Source of the DNA: Stigmatella ashevillena
GTDB lineage: Bacteria; Myxococcota; Myxococcia; Myxococcales; Myxococcaceae
Reading direction: 5' to 3'
DNA: 64,000 bases
Assembly (NCBI RefSeq): GCF_028368975.1
Contig: NZ_JAQNDM010000002.1
Span: 1,488,001 to 1,552,000, forward strand
The notes under the pieces were generated by a model, which was given only the letters and a program-made list of their open reading frames with translations, searched no databases and was not told the origin of the DNA. This document shows, one piece after another, positions 8,849-18,085 of the stretch. Position numbers and translations under genes: made by a program. Position 1 is the first letter of the stretch, and the number at the start of each line of letters is the position of its first letter.

Positions 8849-10168
8849 TCAGGCGGGCCGGGCGCAGAGGTTCCAAAGAAGACGTTCGAGGACCAGCTTG
8901 CCGTTCGCGGAGGACTTCAGCTCCAGATCCGCCTCCGCGCAGGCCATCAGCGCCCGGAGTAACTCCCGGCGCTCGTAGCGCGCAGCCGCCTGCATGCTGA
9001 GAAACGCGGCCCACGGGTGCGGGGCGCGTCCCTTGGCCGCCTTCGCCTCTTGCTCGATCTTCGGAAAGAGCCGGGCCTTGAAGTCATCGAAGGAGCGCGG
9101 GACAGCGCCTTGGGCGTAGAGGCCCAACCGCTCGCGGTTCTCCAGCAACCCCCGGATGATGGAGGCCACCGCGCCGAGGAGCTGAAGCGCGTGCGTGCCC
9201 TGCCCCAGGGCGTCCTCGGCATAGTCCAGCGCTCCGCGGAGATCCCTCTTCTGGATCGACTCGGACAGCTCGAAGAATTCCTCCTCCCGCGCATGGTGGA
9301 CCAGCAGCGCCACGTCCGCCGCCTCGATGGTGGCGCCGTTGGCGTAGATGGCCAGCTTCTCCAGCTCCGATTGGAGCAGCCGGATGTTGCCGCCCACACG
9401 CTCCTTGAGCTGCTCCAGCGCCCCCGCCCCCAGCTTCTTCTTGAAGGGGGCCAGGAACTCCCGGGCGATCTCCGAGAGATCCAGATCCTTGTGGCGAGCG
9501 GCCACCTTGCGCTCGATGAACCAGCCCTCGTCCTTGGCGAACTTGAGCAGCGCGCTCTTCGCGTCGACCTCCGAGGCGGCCAGCACCAGCGCATGCCCCT
9601 TGGGCAGCCCTTTCTGGAGCAGTTCCAGCAGCGCCGAGGCATCTCCCTCGGGCGCGGAGACGCGCTCCTCGCGGCAGAACGCGGCGGCCTCCTTGAGGAA
9701 GGCCAGATCCACCTCCGCCAGGTCCACGTCCAGCTCCGACTTCCAGTCCTCCAGGGAGGGCGCTCCCGGGGCGCTGGGATCCAGCTGATCCACGCCCCAG
9801 CCCGCCCTCGCCGCCAACGCCAGGAGCCGCCGGGCCCCTTCTTTGCGCTTGCCCGACTTCCACGCCTCGCGCGCCTTGCCCAGCGCGTCCCCCCGCCCCT
9901 TCTTGGGCGCCAGGAACTCGGGGTCGCGGACCAGCACCACCTTGCGCCCTGGAAACAGCGGCAGCGTGGCCAGCTCCTGGGCCACCTCTCTCGGAGAGGC
10001 CGCGTCCAGCACCGCGTGGTTGAGCCCCATGGCGGCATCCGGCACGAGCGCCTTCACCAGCTCGTCGGCGCCCTTGCGCACCAGGAACTCCTCGCCCCAC
10101 AGCAGGTACAGCGGGGCCACCTTTCCCGCCTTCACCTCCGCCAACACCTCTTCCAGCTCGCCGCTCAC
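8849..10168 (-). CDS. holA: DNA polymerase III subunit delta
   Basis: Clamp-loader subunit that opens the beta clamp. The N-terminus (APLYLLWGEEFLVRKGADELVKAL) and the LLQSELEKLAIYA plus ALQLLGAVASIIRGLL segments are characteristic of HolA. At 439 residues it is about 100 longer than usual: residues ~85-175 form an extra Lys/Arg/Ala-rich and acidic insertion between the first and second domains. The start codon overlaps the stop of holB by 4 bp (ATGA), so the two clamp-loader subunits are translationally coupled. Confident in the family; the role of the insertion is unknown. Confidence 0.9.
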   Translation of the reverse strand: MSGELEEVLAEVKAGKVAPLYLLWGEEFLVRKGADELVKALVPDAAMGLNHAVLDAASPREVAQELATLPLFPGRKVVLVRDPEFLAPKKGRGDALGKAREAWKSGKRKEGARRLLALAARAGWGVDQLDPSAPGAPSLEDWKSELDVDLAEVDLAFLKEAAAFCREERVSAPEGDASALLELLQKGLPKGHALVLAASEVDAKSALLKFAKDEGWFIERKVAARHKDLDLSEIAREFLAPFKKKLGAGALEQLKERVGGNIRLLQSELEKLAIYANGATIEAADVALLVHHAREEEFFELSESIQKRDLRGALDYAEDALGQGTHALQLLGAVASIIRGLLENRERLGLYAQGAVPRSFDDFKARLFPKIEQEAKAAKGRAPHPWAAFLSMQAAARYERRELLRALMACAEADLELKSSANGKLVLERLLWNLCARPA

Positions 10169-11196
10169 CGGACCTCCCGCATCAGCATGTCCAGCAACAT
10201 CCGCTCCAGATGCAGCCGGGGCGAACCGTTGCGCTGAAGCGCCCCCTGGGCACGCTCCAGCAGCGCATGGCGGCGATGCAGCTCCGTCTCATGGGTCCGC
10301 GCCGCCACCTCTTGCGCCAGCTCTCCCAGATCCATGTTCGCCACGCCTCCCGCCCCGGCCCTCACCCGGGCCACATCCCGCGTCCAGAGCGTCAGCAAGG
10401 TCAGCGCCTGCTCGGCCTCTTCCCGGCTCGCCCCGTACTCCTCCGCGAAGCGCAGCAACGGCAGGGCATTGTCCGGCCGGAGGGCCTCGAAGCGGGTGAT
10501 GATGTCCTTGCGCTGGGCCAGCACCTCCAGGTCCAAACTCAGCGCACGGCCCAGGCTGCCGCCCGCCATCACCGCGGCGAGCGCGGCGGTGGGGGGATCC
10601 AACTTCCGCTCCTGCTGCACACGCTGAGCCACCAGCTCCACCGGCAGCGGGCCAAAGTGCACCTTGCCGCAACGGCTGCGGATGGTGGGCAGCAACCGGT
10701 CCACCGCGGAGGCGACGAGGATGAGCGTGGTGTCCGAGGGCGGCTCCTCCAGCGTTTTGAGGAAGGCATTCTGCGCCTGCACATTCATCGTCTGCGCCGA
10801 GACGATGAGCGCCACCTTGCGGCGAGACTCCAGCCCGCGCAGCGCCAGACGCTCCTGCAACTCGCGGATCTGCTCCACGCGGATCTCCCGGCTGGGCGTG
10901 CCGGTGAAGTCCGAGCGCCCCGCCAGCCCCCGGGCCACCCGCTCCTCGTCCGGCATGACCCACGTCACGTCCGGATGGAGCCCCTTGCCGATGCGCAGGC
11001 AGCTCGGGCAGGCCCCGCAGCCCACCCCAGGCTGCTCGGGACAGGTGAGCGCCTGGGCCAGCCCCACCGCTGCCAACTCCTTGCCCACGCCCTCTGGCCC
11101 AGCAAACAAGTAGGCGTGGTGCACCGACCCGCTGCGCAGGGCCGCCTGGAGAGCATCCATCGCACGAGGCTGTCCCACCACCGAAGCCAACGTCAT
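10165..11196 (-). CDS. holB: DNA polymerase III subunit delta' (clamp loader)
   Basis: 343 residues from the ATG at 11196 (MTLASVVGQPRAMDAL). It has the AAA+ fold of the DnaX/HolB family: Walker A-like GPEGVGKELAAVGLAQAL, a zinc-binding cluster CPEQPGVGCGACPSCL, and the sensor region QNAFLKTLEEPP...LILVASAVDRLLPTIRSRC. The glycine-lysine of the P-loop is kept (VGKE), although the Thr is replaced by Glu, which argues for a non-hydrolysing delta' rather than tau. I prefer 11196 to an upstream GTG at 11247 because family members start near this Met. It runs into holA with a 4-bp overlap. Confidence 0.92.
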   Translation of the reverse strand: MTLASVVGQPRAMDALQAALRSGSVHHAYLFAGPEGVGKELAAVGLAQALTCPEQPGVGCGACPSCLRIGKGLHPDVTWVMPDEERVARGLAGRSDFTGTPSREIRVEQIRELQERLALRGLESRRKVALIVSAQTMNVQAQNAFLKTLEEPPSDTTLILVASAVDRLLPTIRSRCGKVHFGPLPVELVAQRVQQERKLDPPTAALAAVMAGGSLGRALSLDLEVLAQRKDIITRFEALRPDNALPLLRFAEEYGASREEAEQALTLLTLWTRDVARVRAGAGGVANMDLGELAQEVAARTHETELHRRHALLERAQGALQRNGSPRLHLERMLLDMLMREVR

Positions 11197-12757
11197 GGGG
11201 CGTGTATCCCTGCTCGTGCTCCGGGCGTCAACCGCCACCTTGACCACCGTGGATCAGCTCGGCCAGAGTTTCCGGGCCTTGCTTCCCTTCCTGCAGAGTA
11301 ATGTCTCCCTGGTCGTCGGCGTGGTGTTGGCCCTGCTGCTCGCGGGGGCCCGGGCGCTCAGCGCCGACAAGGACTTCCGGAGGGATCTGCTCGGCGCCTT
11401 CCGCTTCCTCCTGGCGTTCTTCGTCTTCCGCATCGCCGCGTGGGCCCTGCCCGAGACGACGCCGGAGTCCGCGCGGAAGCTCATCCAGGTGGCCTGGATG
11501 CTCGCCTTCACCTTCGGCTTTATCCGCGCCGGGGTCTCGGTGACGCTGAAGGTCATCCGGCTGCGCTCCCCCACGGGAACACCGAAGATCCTCCGGGACG
11601 TCATCGATTTCACGCTGTACGGGCTGGCGGCGCTGCCCATCCTCCAGTCCCAGCTCGACCTGAACCTGGGCGGCCTGCTGGCCACCTCCGCGGTGCTGTC
11701 GGTCGTCATCGGTCTGGCGCTCCAGGAGACGCTGGGCAACCTCTTCGCGGGCCTGTCCCTGCAACTGGAGCGGCCGTACCAGGTGGGCGACTTCATCCGC
11801 ATCGGAGAGCACTCGGGGCGGGTGGTGCAGATCGGCTGGCGCGCCACGCGCATCTCCACCTTCCGGTGCGAGAGCGTCACCCTGCCCAACAGCATGGTGG
11901 CCAAGGAGGTGGTGCGGAACTTCTCCTATGGCTACGTGCCCATCGGCGTGGACATCTTCATCGGGCTGTCGCGGGATGCCCCTCCCAACACGGTGAAGGC
12001 CGCGGTGCTGGAGGTCCTGGACGAGATCCCCCTCATCCTCAAGACCCCCGTGCCCCAGTGCCGCACGTGGGCGTATGACGGCTCGTCCATCCGCTACCAG
12101 ATCCGCTACTGGGTGTCGGACTTCAGCCAGGCGGACAACGCCATGGAGCAGGTCTACACGCAGCTGTGGTACCGGCTGCGGCGCGAGCGCATCGAGATCC
12201 CCTACCCCCAGCAGACCGTGCACCTGCGCCAAGGCTCGGACCACGCCGAGATGTCCCAGGAGACGGTGCTGGAGCTGCTCAAGGCCGTGGACCTCTTCTC
12301 GGTGCTGGACGACAGCGAGCTCCACCAGGTGCACCAGGATCTGGTGGCGCGCCGCTTCGGCAAGGGCGAGACCATCATCCAGGAGGGCGATGCGGGGCAC
12401 ACCTTCTACCTGGTGGCCTCGGGCGAGGTGTCCGTGCGCACGGGCAAGGCCCAGATGGAGGTGACGCGGCTGCAGCGCGGCAGCTCCCTTGGAGAGATGT
12501 CCCTGCTCACCGGTGAGCCGCGCGCCGCCACGGTGGTGGCGGTGGAGGACTCCCTGCTGCTGGAGCTGGACCGGCCCGCCTTCGCGCGCATGTTCGCCTC
12601 CAACCCCGGGCTGGCCCACCGGCTCTCGGCGCTCCTGGCCCAGCGGCGCACCCAGTTGCGCGCGGTGGCGGCCAACAGCGGCGGGAGCATCGATCCCACC
12701 CCCGAGGCAGGCCGCATCCTCGACCGGCTCCGGCACATCTTCGGCATCGCGGGGTAG
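11195..12757 (+). CDS. MscS-type mechanosensitive channel with C-terminal cNMP-binding domain
   Basis: 520 residues. Several membrane segments (~25-190) lead into the MscS pore helix and beta domain (LALQETLGNLFAGLSLQLERPYQVGDF in sequence 11720-11800, GRVVQIGWRATRIST). The C-terminal ~130 residues are a CRP-type cyclic-nucleotide-binding domain, with the phosphate-binding cassette at SLGEMSLLTGEPRAATV. This makes a ligand-modulated small-conductance channel of the bCNG type, in the inner membrane. The start is uncertain: the ATG at 11195 overlaps the holB start on the other strand and lacks a clear ribosome-binding site; a GTG at 11249 is an alternative. Confidence 0.88.
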   Translation: MGRVSLLVLRASTATLTTVDQLGQSFRALLPFLQSNVSLVVGVVLALLLAGARALSADKDFRRDLLGAFRFLLAFFVFRIAAWALPETTPESARKLIQVAWMLAFTFGFIRAGVSVTLKVIRLRSPTGTPKILRDVIDFTLYGLAALPILQSQLDLNLGGLLATSAVLSVVIGLALQETLGNLFAGLSLQLERPYQVGDFIRIGEHSGRVVQIGWRATRISTFRCESVTLPNSMVAKEVVRNFSYGYVPIGVDIFIGLSRDAPPNTVKAAVLEVLDEIPLILKTPVPQCRTWAYDGSSIRYQIRYWVSDFSQADNAMEQVYTQLWYRLRRERIEIPYPQQTVHLRQGSDHAEMSQETVLELLKAVDLFSVLDDSELHQVHQDLVARRFGKGETIIQEGDAGHTFYLVASGEVSVRTGKAQMEVTRLQRGSSLGEMSLLTGEPRAATVVAVEDSLLLELDRPAFARMFASNPGLAHRLSALLAQRRTQLRAVAANSGGSIDPTPEAGRILDRLRHIFGIAG

Positions 12758-12778
12758 CGGTGCCCAACAAGGCCGGTC

Positions 12779-13789
12779 TCAGCGTCCCGGAACGGCCTTG
12801 ACCGCCGCGGGCTTTCCCGGGCCCTCCTTCACCCCGGGGGTCAGCAGGCTCACCCGCCCTTCGGGATAGAGCGCGGTGAGCCGGTCGCCGCGAATCTCCA
12901 GCGCCGCGAGGTGCCGTCCGTAATAGGTGCTCAAGCCCGTGTCGATGAACACCGTTCGTCCTCCGAACCGGACCCCGATGCGTCCATCCTTCGTGGGGGT
13001 GTGTCCCATCACCATCCGCCGTGCACCGAAGCGCGCCAGGACCTCGTCCAGCCCCGGGCTCCACAGCGCCTCCTCTTCCTGCGCATAGCCCCGGAACCAC
13101 AGCGGCCCCCGCGAGTCCGTTCCCCCTCCCGGCGCCGCTCCCGGAAAGAGATCCTGGCGCGTCCAGCGGTTGAGCTCCCCGAGCGTCTTCGCCGGCACCT
13201 CCGGGTGGAGCCCGCCATGCATGAAGAGGGTGCCATCGATGCGCACCACCGCCGGATGGCTCCGCAACCACCGGCCGTAGCGCCCCTCGAGGCCATAGGC
13301 CGCCCGGTGCCCCACGAGCCCCTTCGGCGTCCCGGGCGCATCGGGCGCGGCCCCCTGATCCGCGAAGGAGGCCAGCTCCTCCGGGGTGACGTAGCGCAGG
13401 TCGCCCCGCATGTTCATCACCTCGTGGTTGCCCAACAGCACATGGACGCGCCCCCCGGCGGCGAGCGCCTCGCGCTCCAACCGCATCATCAGCTCGAAGG
13501 CCTCCCGCGTCCGGGCCCCCCGATCGGCGATGTCCCCCGTCTGGACCAGGTGCGCCTTGCCCCCGCTCCACTGCTCCTTCGCATTGAGGAGACCCGCCAA
13601 GCGGAGCACCTCCTTCAGCGCCTCCACATCGCCATGCACATCCCCCACCGCCACCACCCGCTCCACCCCGGAGAAGGTGTCCTCCACCGCCTCTTCCAAA
13701 CGGGGCGGCCCCCCCGGTGCCGCCGCTCCCAGCACAGGGGTCAACAGCACGACACACAGGGTGCGCGTCATCGAGAGAAAGGCAGACAT
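12779..13789 (-). CDS. secreted calcineurin-like metallophosphoesterase
   Basis: 336 residues. The ATG at 13789 gives a clean signal peptide (MSAFLSMTRTLCVVLLTPVLGAA) and has AGGA 9 bases upstream; a longer frame to 13852 has no such support. Metallophosphatase motifs appear in order: VGDVHGD, TGDIADRG, LLGNHEVMNM, FMHGG and VMGHTPT. The spacing resembles the Shewanella-like bacterial PPP-family phosphatases that act outside the cytoplasm. The substrate cannot be read from the sequence. Convergent with the channel gene and divergent from the NGL-repeat lipoprotein gene. Confidence 0.9.
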   Translation of the reverse strand: MSAFLSMTRTLCVVLLTPVLGAAAPGGPPRLEEAVEDTFSGVERVVAVGDVHGDVEALKEVLRLAGLLNAKEQWSGGKAHLVQTGDIADRGARTREAFELMMRLEREALAAGGRVHVLLGNHEVMNMRGDLRYVTPEELASFADQGAAPDAPGTPKGLVGHRAAYGLEGRYGRWLRSHPAVVRIDGTLFMHGGLHPEVPAKTLGELNRWTRQDLFPGAAPGGGTDSRGPLWFRGYAQEEEALWSPGLDEVLARFGARRMVMGHTPTKDGRIGVRFGGRTVFIDTGLSTYYGRHLAALEIRGDRLTALYPEGRVSLLTPGVKEGPGKPAAVKAVPGR

Positions 13790-14011
13790 GTCATTCCTGT
13801 CCCAAAGTCGCAGGCGAAAAGTTTTAATGAGAGCGCAATAACTTACACTCAACGGCGCTCAAGGCTGGTGTTCATCAGTCACCACCCTCACCATTCACCA
13901 GTCATCACTTGGAGGGGCAAGCAACCGGCGGGTCCTTTCGGAAATTACAGGAAAGACAGCACTTTGGCCTCGATACGGACGCCTCTTACGGCGCTGTAGA
14001 GGGGACGACAC

Positions 14012-14980
14012 ATGGATACGAGCCCGGCCGATGCTGTCCAGGAGTGCTGCTCCACCTGGAGGAAACCTCTTCGGCCCAGGATGCTCCTGTCGACCCTGTG
14101 GCTGATGGGGGCCGTGGCCTGTGGCACCGAGGAGTTGGCCGCCGAGCCCGAGCCCCTCGCGACGCAGCAACCCGCGCTCGAGTTCGACAACGGCCTGTCC
14201 GCCAACGGCTTGTCCGCCAACGGCCTGTCCGCCAACGGCCTGTCCGCCAACGGCCTGTCCGCCAATGGCTTGTCCTCGGAGAACTTCCGACTCTGGTTTA
14301 CCCCGTCCCCAGCCCATGCCGACATGGTGATGCAGTACCTCGTCCGCTGCGCCCTGCCCGCCGGCGAGAGCCGGACCTATACCCACCCCTCGCCTCACCA
14401 GACCTTCACCTGGCAGGGAGGACTGGGGCTTGCTCCAGTCTGGGCCAGCGGGCAGCCCATCCCCCTGGCCGAGCAGCAACTCATCACCGCCTGCCTGGCC
14501 GCCCACGTCAACAAGTACGGGGTGTCTGTCCTCATCTCCGTGCTCGGCAAGACGGCGGCAGGCCAGAACATTCCCTACACCGATGGGGAGCTGCTCGACC
14601 ATTCCGTCCGGGAGGCCTGCTTCTTCGGCAACCTCTTCACGAACGAGGGCATCTTCGTCGGCAACGACTCCCGCCTGCTGAGCGACAAGGAGTCCTCGTC
14701 TCGCGCGTGCGTGCTCTCGTCCGAGAAGAATCCCAACTCCCTGAGCGAGTGCCCCCCCATGGTCTACGCCGAAGCCTGCGAGCACATCTGCACCCGTCAG
14801 CCCAACTCCCCCTTCTACGCGACGTGCACCTGGAAAGGCATTACCTACCAGCCCATCACCACCCGCATCCGTCCGAGCGATATCTACAAGTGCGGGGATG
14901 GGGTATGCCAATTCACCGAGTCCTGTGGCCGAGGCGACACTGCCCACAGCTGCCAGAAGGATTGTGGCCGCTGCCCGTGA
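14012..14980 (+). CDS. Cys-rich lipoprotein with NGLSA pentapeptide repeats
   Basis: 322 residues of unknown function. An N-terminal extension precedes a hydrophobic stretch and lipobox (LWLMGAVAC), so it is probably a lipoprotein. Residues ~60-89 are NGLSA five times and NGLSS once. The rest has about 14 cysteines and ends with CGDGVCQFTESCGRGD...CQKDCGRC, a motif typical of myxobacterial secreted proteins. GAGGGGACG lies about 8 bases before the ATG. No catalytic motif was recognised; cell-surface display or adhesion is a guess from the architecture. Upstream bases 13790-14011 are comparatively AT-rich and could hold its promoter. Confidence 0.85.
   Translation: MDTSPADAVQECCSTWRKPLRPRMLLSTLWLMGAVACGTEELAAEPEPLATQQPALEFDNGLSANGLSANGLSANGLSANGLSANGLSSENFRLWFTPSPAHADMVMQYLVRCALPAGESRTYTHPSPHQTFTWQGGLGLAPVWASGQPIPLAEQQLITACLAAHVNKYGVSVLISVLGKTAAGQNIPYTDGELLDHSVREACFFGNLFTNEGIFVGNDSRLLSDKESSSRACVLSSEKNPNSLSECPPMVYAEACEHICTRQPNSPFYATCTWKGITYQPITTRIRPSDIYKCGDGVCQFTESCGRGDTAHSCQKDCGRCP
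14189..14278 (+). repeat. 15-bp tandem repeat, 6 units (NGLSA)
   Basis: Six in-frame copies of AACGGCYTGTCCGCC; the last has diverged (AATGGCTTGTCCTCG). Near-identity of the copies indicates recent slippage, and copy number is likely to vary between strains. Confidence 0.9.
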
Positions 14981-15002
14981 GTTCACCGGCACTCACGAGC
15001 GG

Positions 15003-15016
15003 GTGAGAATTCTCAC
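15003..15016. promoter_or_regulatory. perfect 14-bp palindrome GTGAGAATTCTCAC
   Basis: It lies 23 bp after the NGL lipoprotein stop and 222 bp before the kinase ATG. It could be a protein-binding site or part of a weak terminator; there is no T tract. The rest of 14981-15238 shows no recognisable promoter. Confidence 0.35.
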
Positions 15017-15238
15017 ACAGAACAACACATTCCAGGATTTCTCCGTATCCTGGGTGAAATAATCAAATTAAGCAGACACTTCTCTCTTCGGATTCGTCAC
15101 AATAGCACTGCATTGCCATGATCCTGGGTGATGGGGGCATCCGGGGGGCTGTCCGCTTCGGCGGCTCCCGTGGTCTATCCCCCTGGGGGGGTTGTCCATG
15201 AGCTGCGTTCCATCCTGTGCCGGTGAGGAGGCTCATCC

Positions 15239-16567
15239 ATGAACCTCTCTTCCACCCTTCCGCCTCGTCGGATCCTGGTCATCGACGACAACCCTTCCAT
15301 CCACCAGGACTTCCAGAAAATCCTGACTCCTCCCGCCGAGAGCGCCTCGCTGGACGCGCTGGAGTCCGCCCTCTTCGGCGCCGTACCAGTCCGCAGCGCG
15401 GCGCCCACCTACCCTTTCGAGGTGGACTCGGCCTCTCAGGGCGAGGAAGGCCTGCAACGGGTCCGGGAGTCGGTTCGCGAGGGCCAGCGCTACGCGGTGG
15501 CCTTCGTGGACGTCCGCATGCCGCCGGGCATGGACGGCGTGGAGACCACCGCGCGGCTCTGGGAAGAGGATGAAGATGTGCAGGTGGTGCTCTGCACGGC
15601 CTACTCGGACTACTCCTGGGAAGAGACGCGGCAGCGGCTGGGGGCCACCCAGCGCCTGCTCATCCTGCGCAAGCCCTTCGACAACATCGAGGTGCGCCAA
15701 ATGGCGCACGCGCTCACCGAGAAGTGGGAGTTGGCCCAGCAGAACCGGTGCCGGATGAAGGACTTGAACCACGCCGTCCTGGCGAGGACGCGCGAACTGG
15801 AGGCCGCCCACGCACGGCTGCGCCAGGAAATGGAAGACCGGGCACGGCTGGAGGCCCGTCTGGCCCATGTCCAGCGCCTGGAGGCCCTGGGGCGGCTGGC
15901 CGCGGGCCTGGCACACGAGGTCAGCGGCCCCCTGGGCTTCGTGGGCGTCAACCTGAGCTACATCCGGGAGGCGCTGGAGGCGCTGGCCTCTGGCAAGCCC
16001 CTGGAGGACACGGCGGATCTGCTGGAGGCGTGCCGGGATGCCCTGCTGGGCACCGATCGCATCAAGCACATCGTCCAGGACGTGAAGCTCTTTGCGCGCG
16101 CGGACCGGAAGCCGGGAACGCCCGTGGACGTGCGCCGGGTACTGGAGCAGTCCATCTCCATGGCGGGGGAGATGCTGGGCTCCCGGGTCCGGCTGGTCCG
16201 GGACTTCCACGAAGTCTCTCCCGTCTGGGCCAGCGAGCACGGCCTGGGTCAGGTCTTCCACAACCTGCTGGTGAACGCCACGCACGCCCTGCCCGACACC
16301 CACCCCGAGCCCTGGGTCCGCGTCGCCACGCGCCAGCAGGGCCTCCATGTGGTGGTGGAGATCCAGGACAACGGCAGCGGCATCGCCCCCGAGAACCTCG
16401 GCCGCATCTTCGAGCCCTTCTTCACCACCAAGCCCGTGGGGCTGGGCACGGGCCTGGGCCTGTCCATCTGCCACGGCATCATCACGGGCTTCGGCGGCAA
16501 CATCACCGTGGACAGCAACCCCGGCAAGGGCACCACCTTCCGCATCCAGCTGCCCCTGCCGCCCTGA
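15239..16567 (+). CDS. receiver-histidine kinase hybrid
   Basis: 442 cytoplasmic residues with no membrane segment. The N-terminal receiver domain (ILVIDDN at ~12-18) carries phospho-acceptor D91 (AFVDVRMPPG) and the switch region TAYSDYSW and LRKPFD; it contains a ~35-residue insertion after the first helix. A coiled coil (~165-215) leads to the phospho-His box with H226 (LAAGLAHEVSGPL). The ATPase domain has the N box (FHNLLVNATHAL), QDNGSGIA, FFTTKPVGLGTGLGLSI and GKGTTF. A receiver in front of a kinase is a common myxobacterial design in which an upstream kinase tunes this one. A strong GAGGAGG precedes the ATG. No partner regulator is adjacent. Confidence 0.93.
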   Translation: MNLSSTLPPRRILVIDDNPSIHQDFQKILTPPAESASLDALESALFGAVPVRSAAPTYPFEVDSASQGEEGLQRVRESVREGQRYAVAFVDVRMPPGMDGVETTARLWEEDEDVQVVLCTAYSDYSWEETRQRLGATQRLLILRKPFDNIEVRQMAHALTEKWELAQQNRCRMKDLNHAVLARTRELEAAHARLRQEMEDRARLEARLAHVQRLEALGRLAAGLAHEVSGPLGFVGVNLSYIREALEALASGKPLEDTADLLEACRDALLGTDRIKHIVQDVKLFARADRKPGTPVDVRRVLEQSISMAGEMLGSRVRLVRDFHEVSPVWASEHGLGQVFHNLLVNATHALPDTHPEPWVRVATRQQGLHVVVEIQDNGSGIAPENLGRIFEPFFTTKPVGLGTGLGLSICHGIITGFGGNITVDSNPGKGTTFRIQLPLPP

Positions 16568-16604
16568 AAACCGCGGGGCGGTGGGTTGCCTCAGGACGCT
16601 GCAA

Positions 16605-16620
16605 GGCCCTGAAAAGGGCC
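16605..16620 (+). terminator. possible weak hairpin after the kinase gene
   Basis: GGCCC-TGAAAA-GGGCC can pair over 5 bp, 38 bp after the kinase stop. There is no T run, so this is only a weak candidate. Confidence 0.25.
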
Positions 16621-16732
16621 CCTCCGGTGCCTGCCTGCCTGCTCCAAGCGTCCGATTCATACGGCGGGTGCGGCAGATCTTTCCGACGCGAACTTCAGCT
16701 CCAGGCCATTTCCAGGTAATTCTTGGGGCTGC

Positions 16733-18082
16733 GTGCGTCTCCCATTCTTTCTTGTCCTGATCTGCGCCGGCTGTGCCGTGCGTCCCGTCCACACCGTTCC
16801 CGCGGCGCCGCTCCCGGGACTTGCTGGCGCGGAGACGGCCGCCGCGGTGCCCACGTCACCGCCTCCAGGCGATCCCCTTCCCGCCCAAGCCCAAGAGGAG
16901 AGCGCGGCCACCTCAATGCCCGCTTCGCCGCAAGTCCAGCAGTCCCCGGCCCCGGAGGAAACCGCGGCCGTGGAGGACGATGAGGACGACGAGGACGAGG
17001 CCGGCGCGGAAGAGGGCGATGAGGGAGAGGCCAGCGAGGCCGCCGAGAACCCCGTCGCCCCAGGACTGCTGTACACCGCGGACCTGAGCGATGAGGAGCT
17101 GACGCGGCGGTGGAAGGACGCGCCGCAGACCCTCGGCTCGGTGTCCGTCGGCTTCGTCGAGAGTGGCCGGTTGGTGAACGGCGTGCGCTTTCCGGACGGC
17201 GGCCAGGACTGGATCGTCGTCTCCCCGGAAAAGACCTACGCCACCGAAGAGACCATCACCTACCTCACCCAGGTCATCCGCGCCGTCCGCACCACCCTCC
17301 CGGACGCCCCCCCGCTGCGCGTGAATCAGATCAGCGCGAAGGAAGGCGGCTACATGCGTCCCCACAAGAGCCACCAGAGCGGCCGGGACGTGGACCTGGG
17401 CTTCTACTACCCCACCGTGGAGCCGATCCGTGCCCGGGACCGCGAGAACCACATCCACCTGGCGCGCAACTGGGCCCTCGTGAAGGCGCTCCTGGCCCAC
17501 GCCGATGTGCAGCTCATCCTGGTCGATCGCCGCGTCCAGAAGGTGCTCTACGAGTACGCGCTGAAGATCGGCGAGGACAAGGCGTGGCTCGACTCGCTGT
17601 TCCACGCGGGGTTCCAGTCGCTCATCCGTCACGCGCGCGGACACCGGGACCACTTCCACGTCCGCTTCTTCAGCCCGCGGGCGCAGGAGCTGGGCCGCCG
17701 CCTCGCCCCGCTCCTCGCGCTGCAGCCGGAGCAGAACATCGCCATGCACCGGGTCCGCTCGGGGGACACGCTCGGCGCCATCGCCTTGCGCTTCAACTCC
17801 ACCGTGAACGGCCTGCGCAAGGCCAACCACCTCCGGGGCAACCTGCTGCGCATCGGCCAGGTGCTCTCGGTTCCCCTGCGCGGGCCCTGCACGCGCTGCC
17901 CCGTCCCCCCGCCCTTCGTGGTGCCCCCCCGGCGCCTGGCGGCAGTCACCGGGCCGGAGAACACCCTCACGGCCGGCAAACAGGAGAACGCGGCCCCTTC
18001 CGCCGAAGAGCCCGTGGAAAACCCCGCCCGCGAGGAGCCGAAGCCGCAGGACCCCACCGTCGTGGGGACTCCGACGTCCTGA
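16733..18082 (+). CDS. penicillin-insensitive murein endopeptidase-like lipoprotein with LysM
   Basis: 449 residues. The N-terminus from GTG (RLPFFLVLICAGC) is a lipoprotein signal with lipobox ICAGC. Then comes an acidic Glu/Asp tract (~80-105). The central domain matches MepA/M74-type peptidoglycan hydrolases: RPHKSHQSGRDVDLGF supplies the HxxGxxxD zinc ligands and RGHRDHFHVRF the later His pair. Near the C-terminus is a LysM module (VRSGDTLGAIALRFN...LRIGQVLSVP), which binds peptidoglycan. It probably cleaves cross-links in the periplasm or at the surface. It is monocistronic and convergent with the oxidase gene, with 3 bp between the stops. Confidence 0.88.
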   Translation: MRLPFFLVLICAGCAVRPVHTVPAAPLPGLAGAETAAAVPTSPPPGDPLPAQAQEESAATSMPASPQVQQSPAPEETAAVEDDEDDEDEAGAEEGDEGEASEAAENPVAPGLLYTADLSDEELTRRWKDAPQTLGSVSVGFVESGRLVNGVRFPDGGQDWIVVSPEKTYATEETITYLTQVIRAVRTTLPDAPPLRVNQISAKEGGYMRPHKSHQSGRDVDLGFYYPTVEPIRARDRENHIHLARNWALVKALLAHADVQLILVDRRVQKVLYEYALKIGEDKAWLDSLFHAGFQSLIRHARGHRDHFHVRFFSPRAQELGRRLAPLLALQPEQNIAMHRVRSGDTLGAIALRFNSTVNGLRKANHLRGNLLRIGQVLSVPLRGPCTRCPVPPPFVVPPRRLAAVTGPENTLTAGKQENAAPSAEEPVENPAREEPKPQDPTVVGTPTS

Positions 18083-18085
18083 CGC

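Noticed and set aside
9017-10237. Antisense open frame opposite holA (406 codons)
   Set aside because: The sense gene has a recognised clamp-loader fold. The antisense product is Leu/Arg/Gln-rich without motifs and has no ribosome-binding site.
15003-15016. GTGAGAATTCTCAC considered as a third Fur box
   Set aside because: It lacks the central TCG spacer and the length of the two Fur-like sites, and is far from a promoter-like sequence. Kept only as a palindrome.
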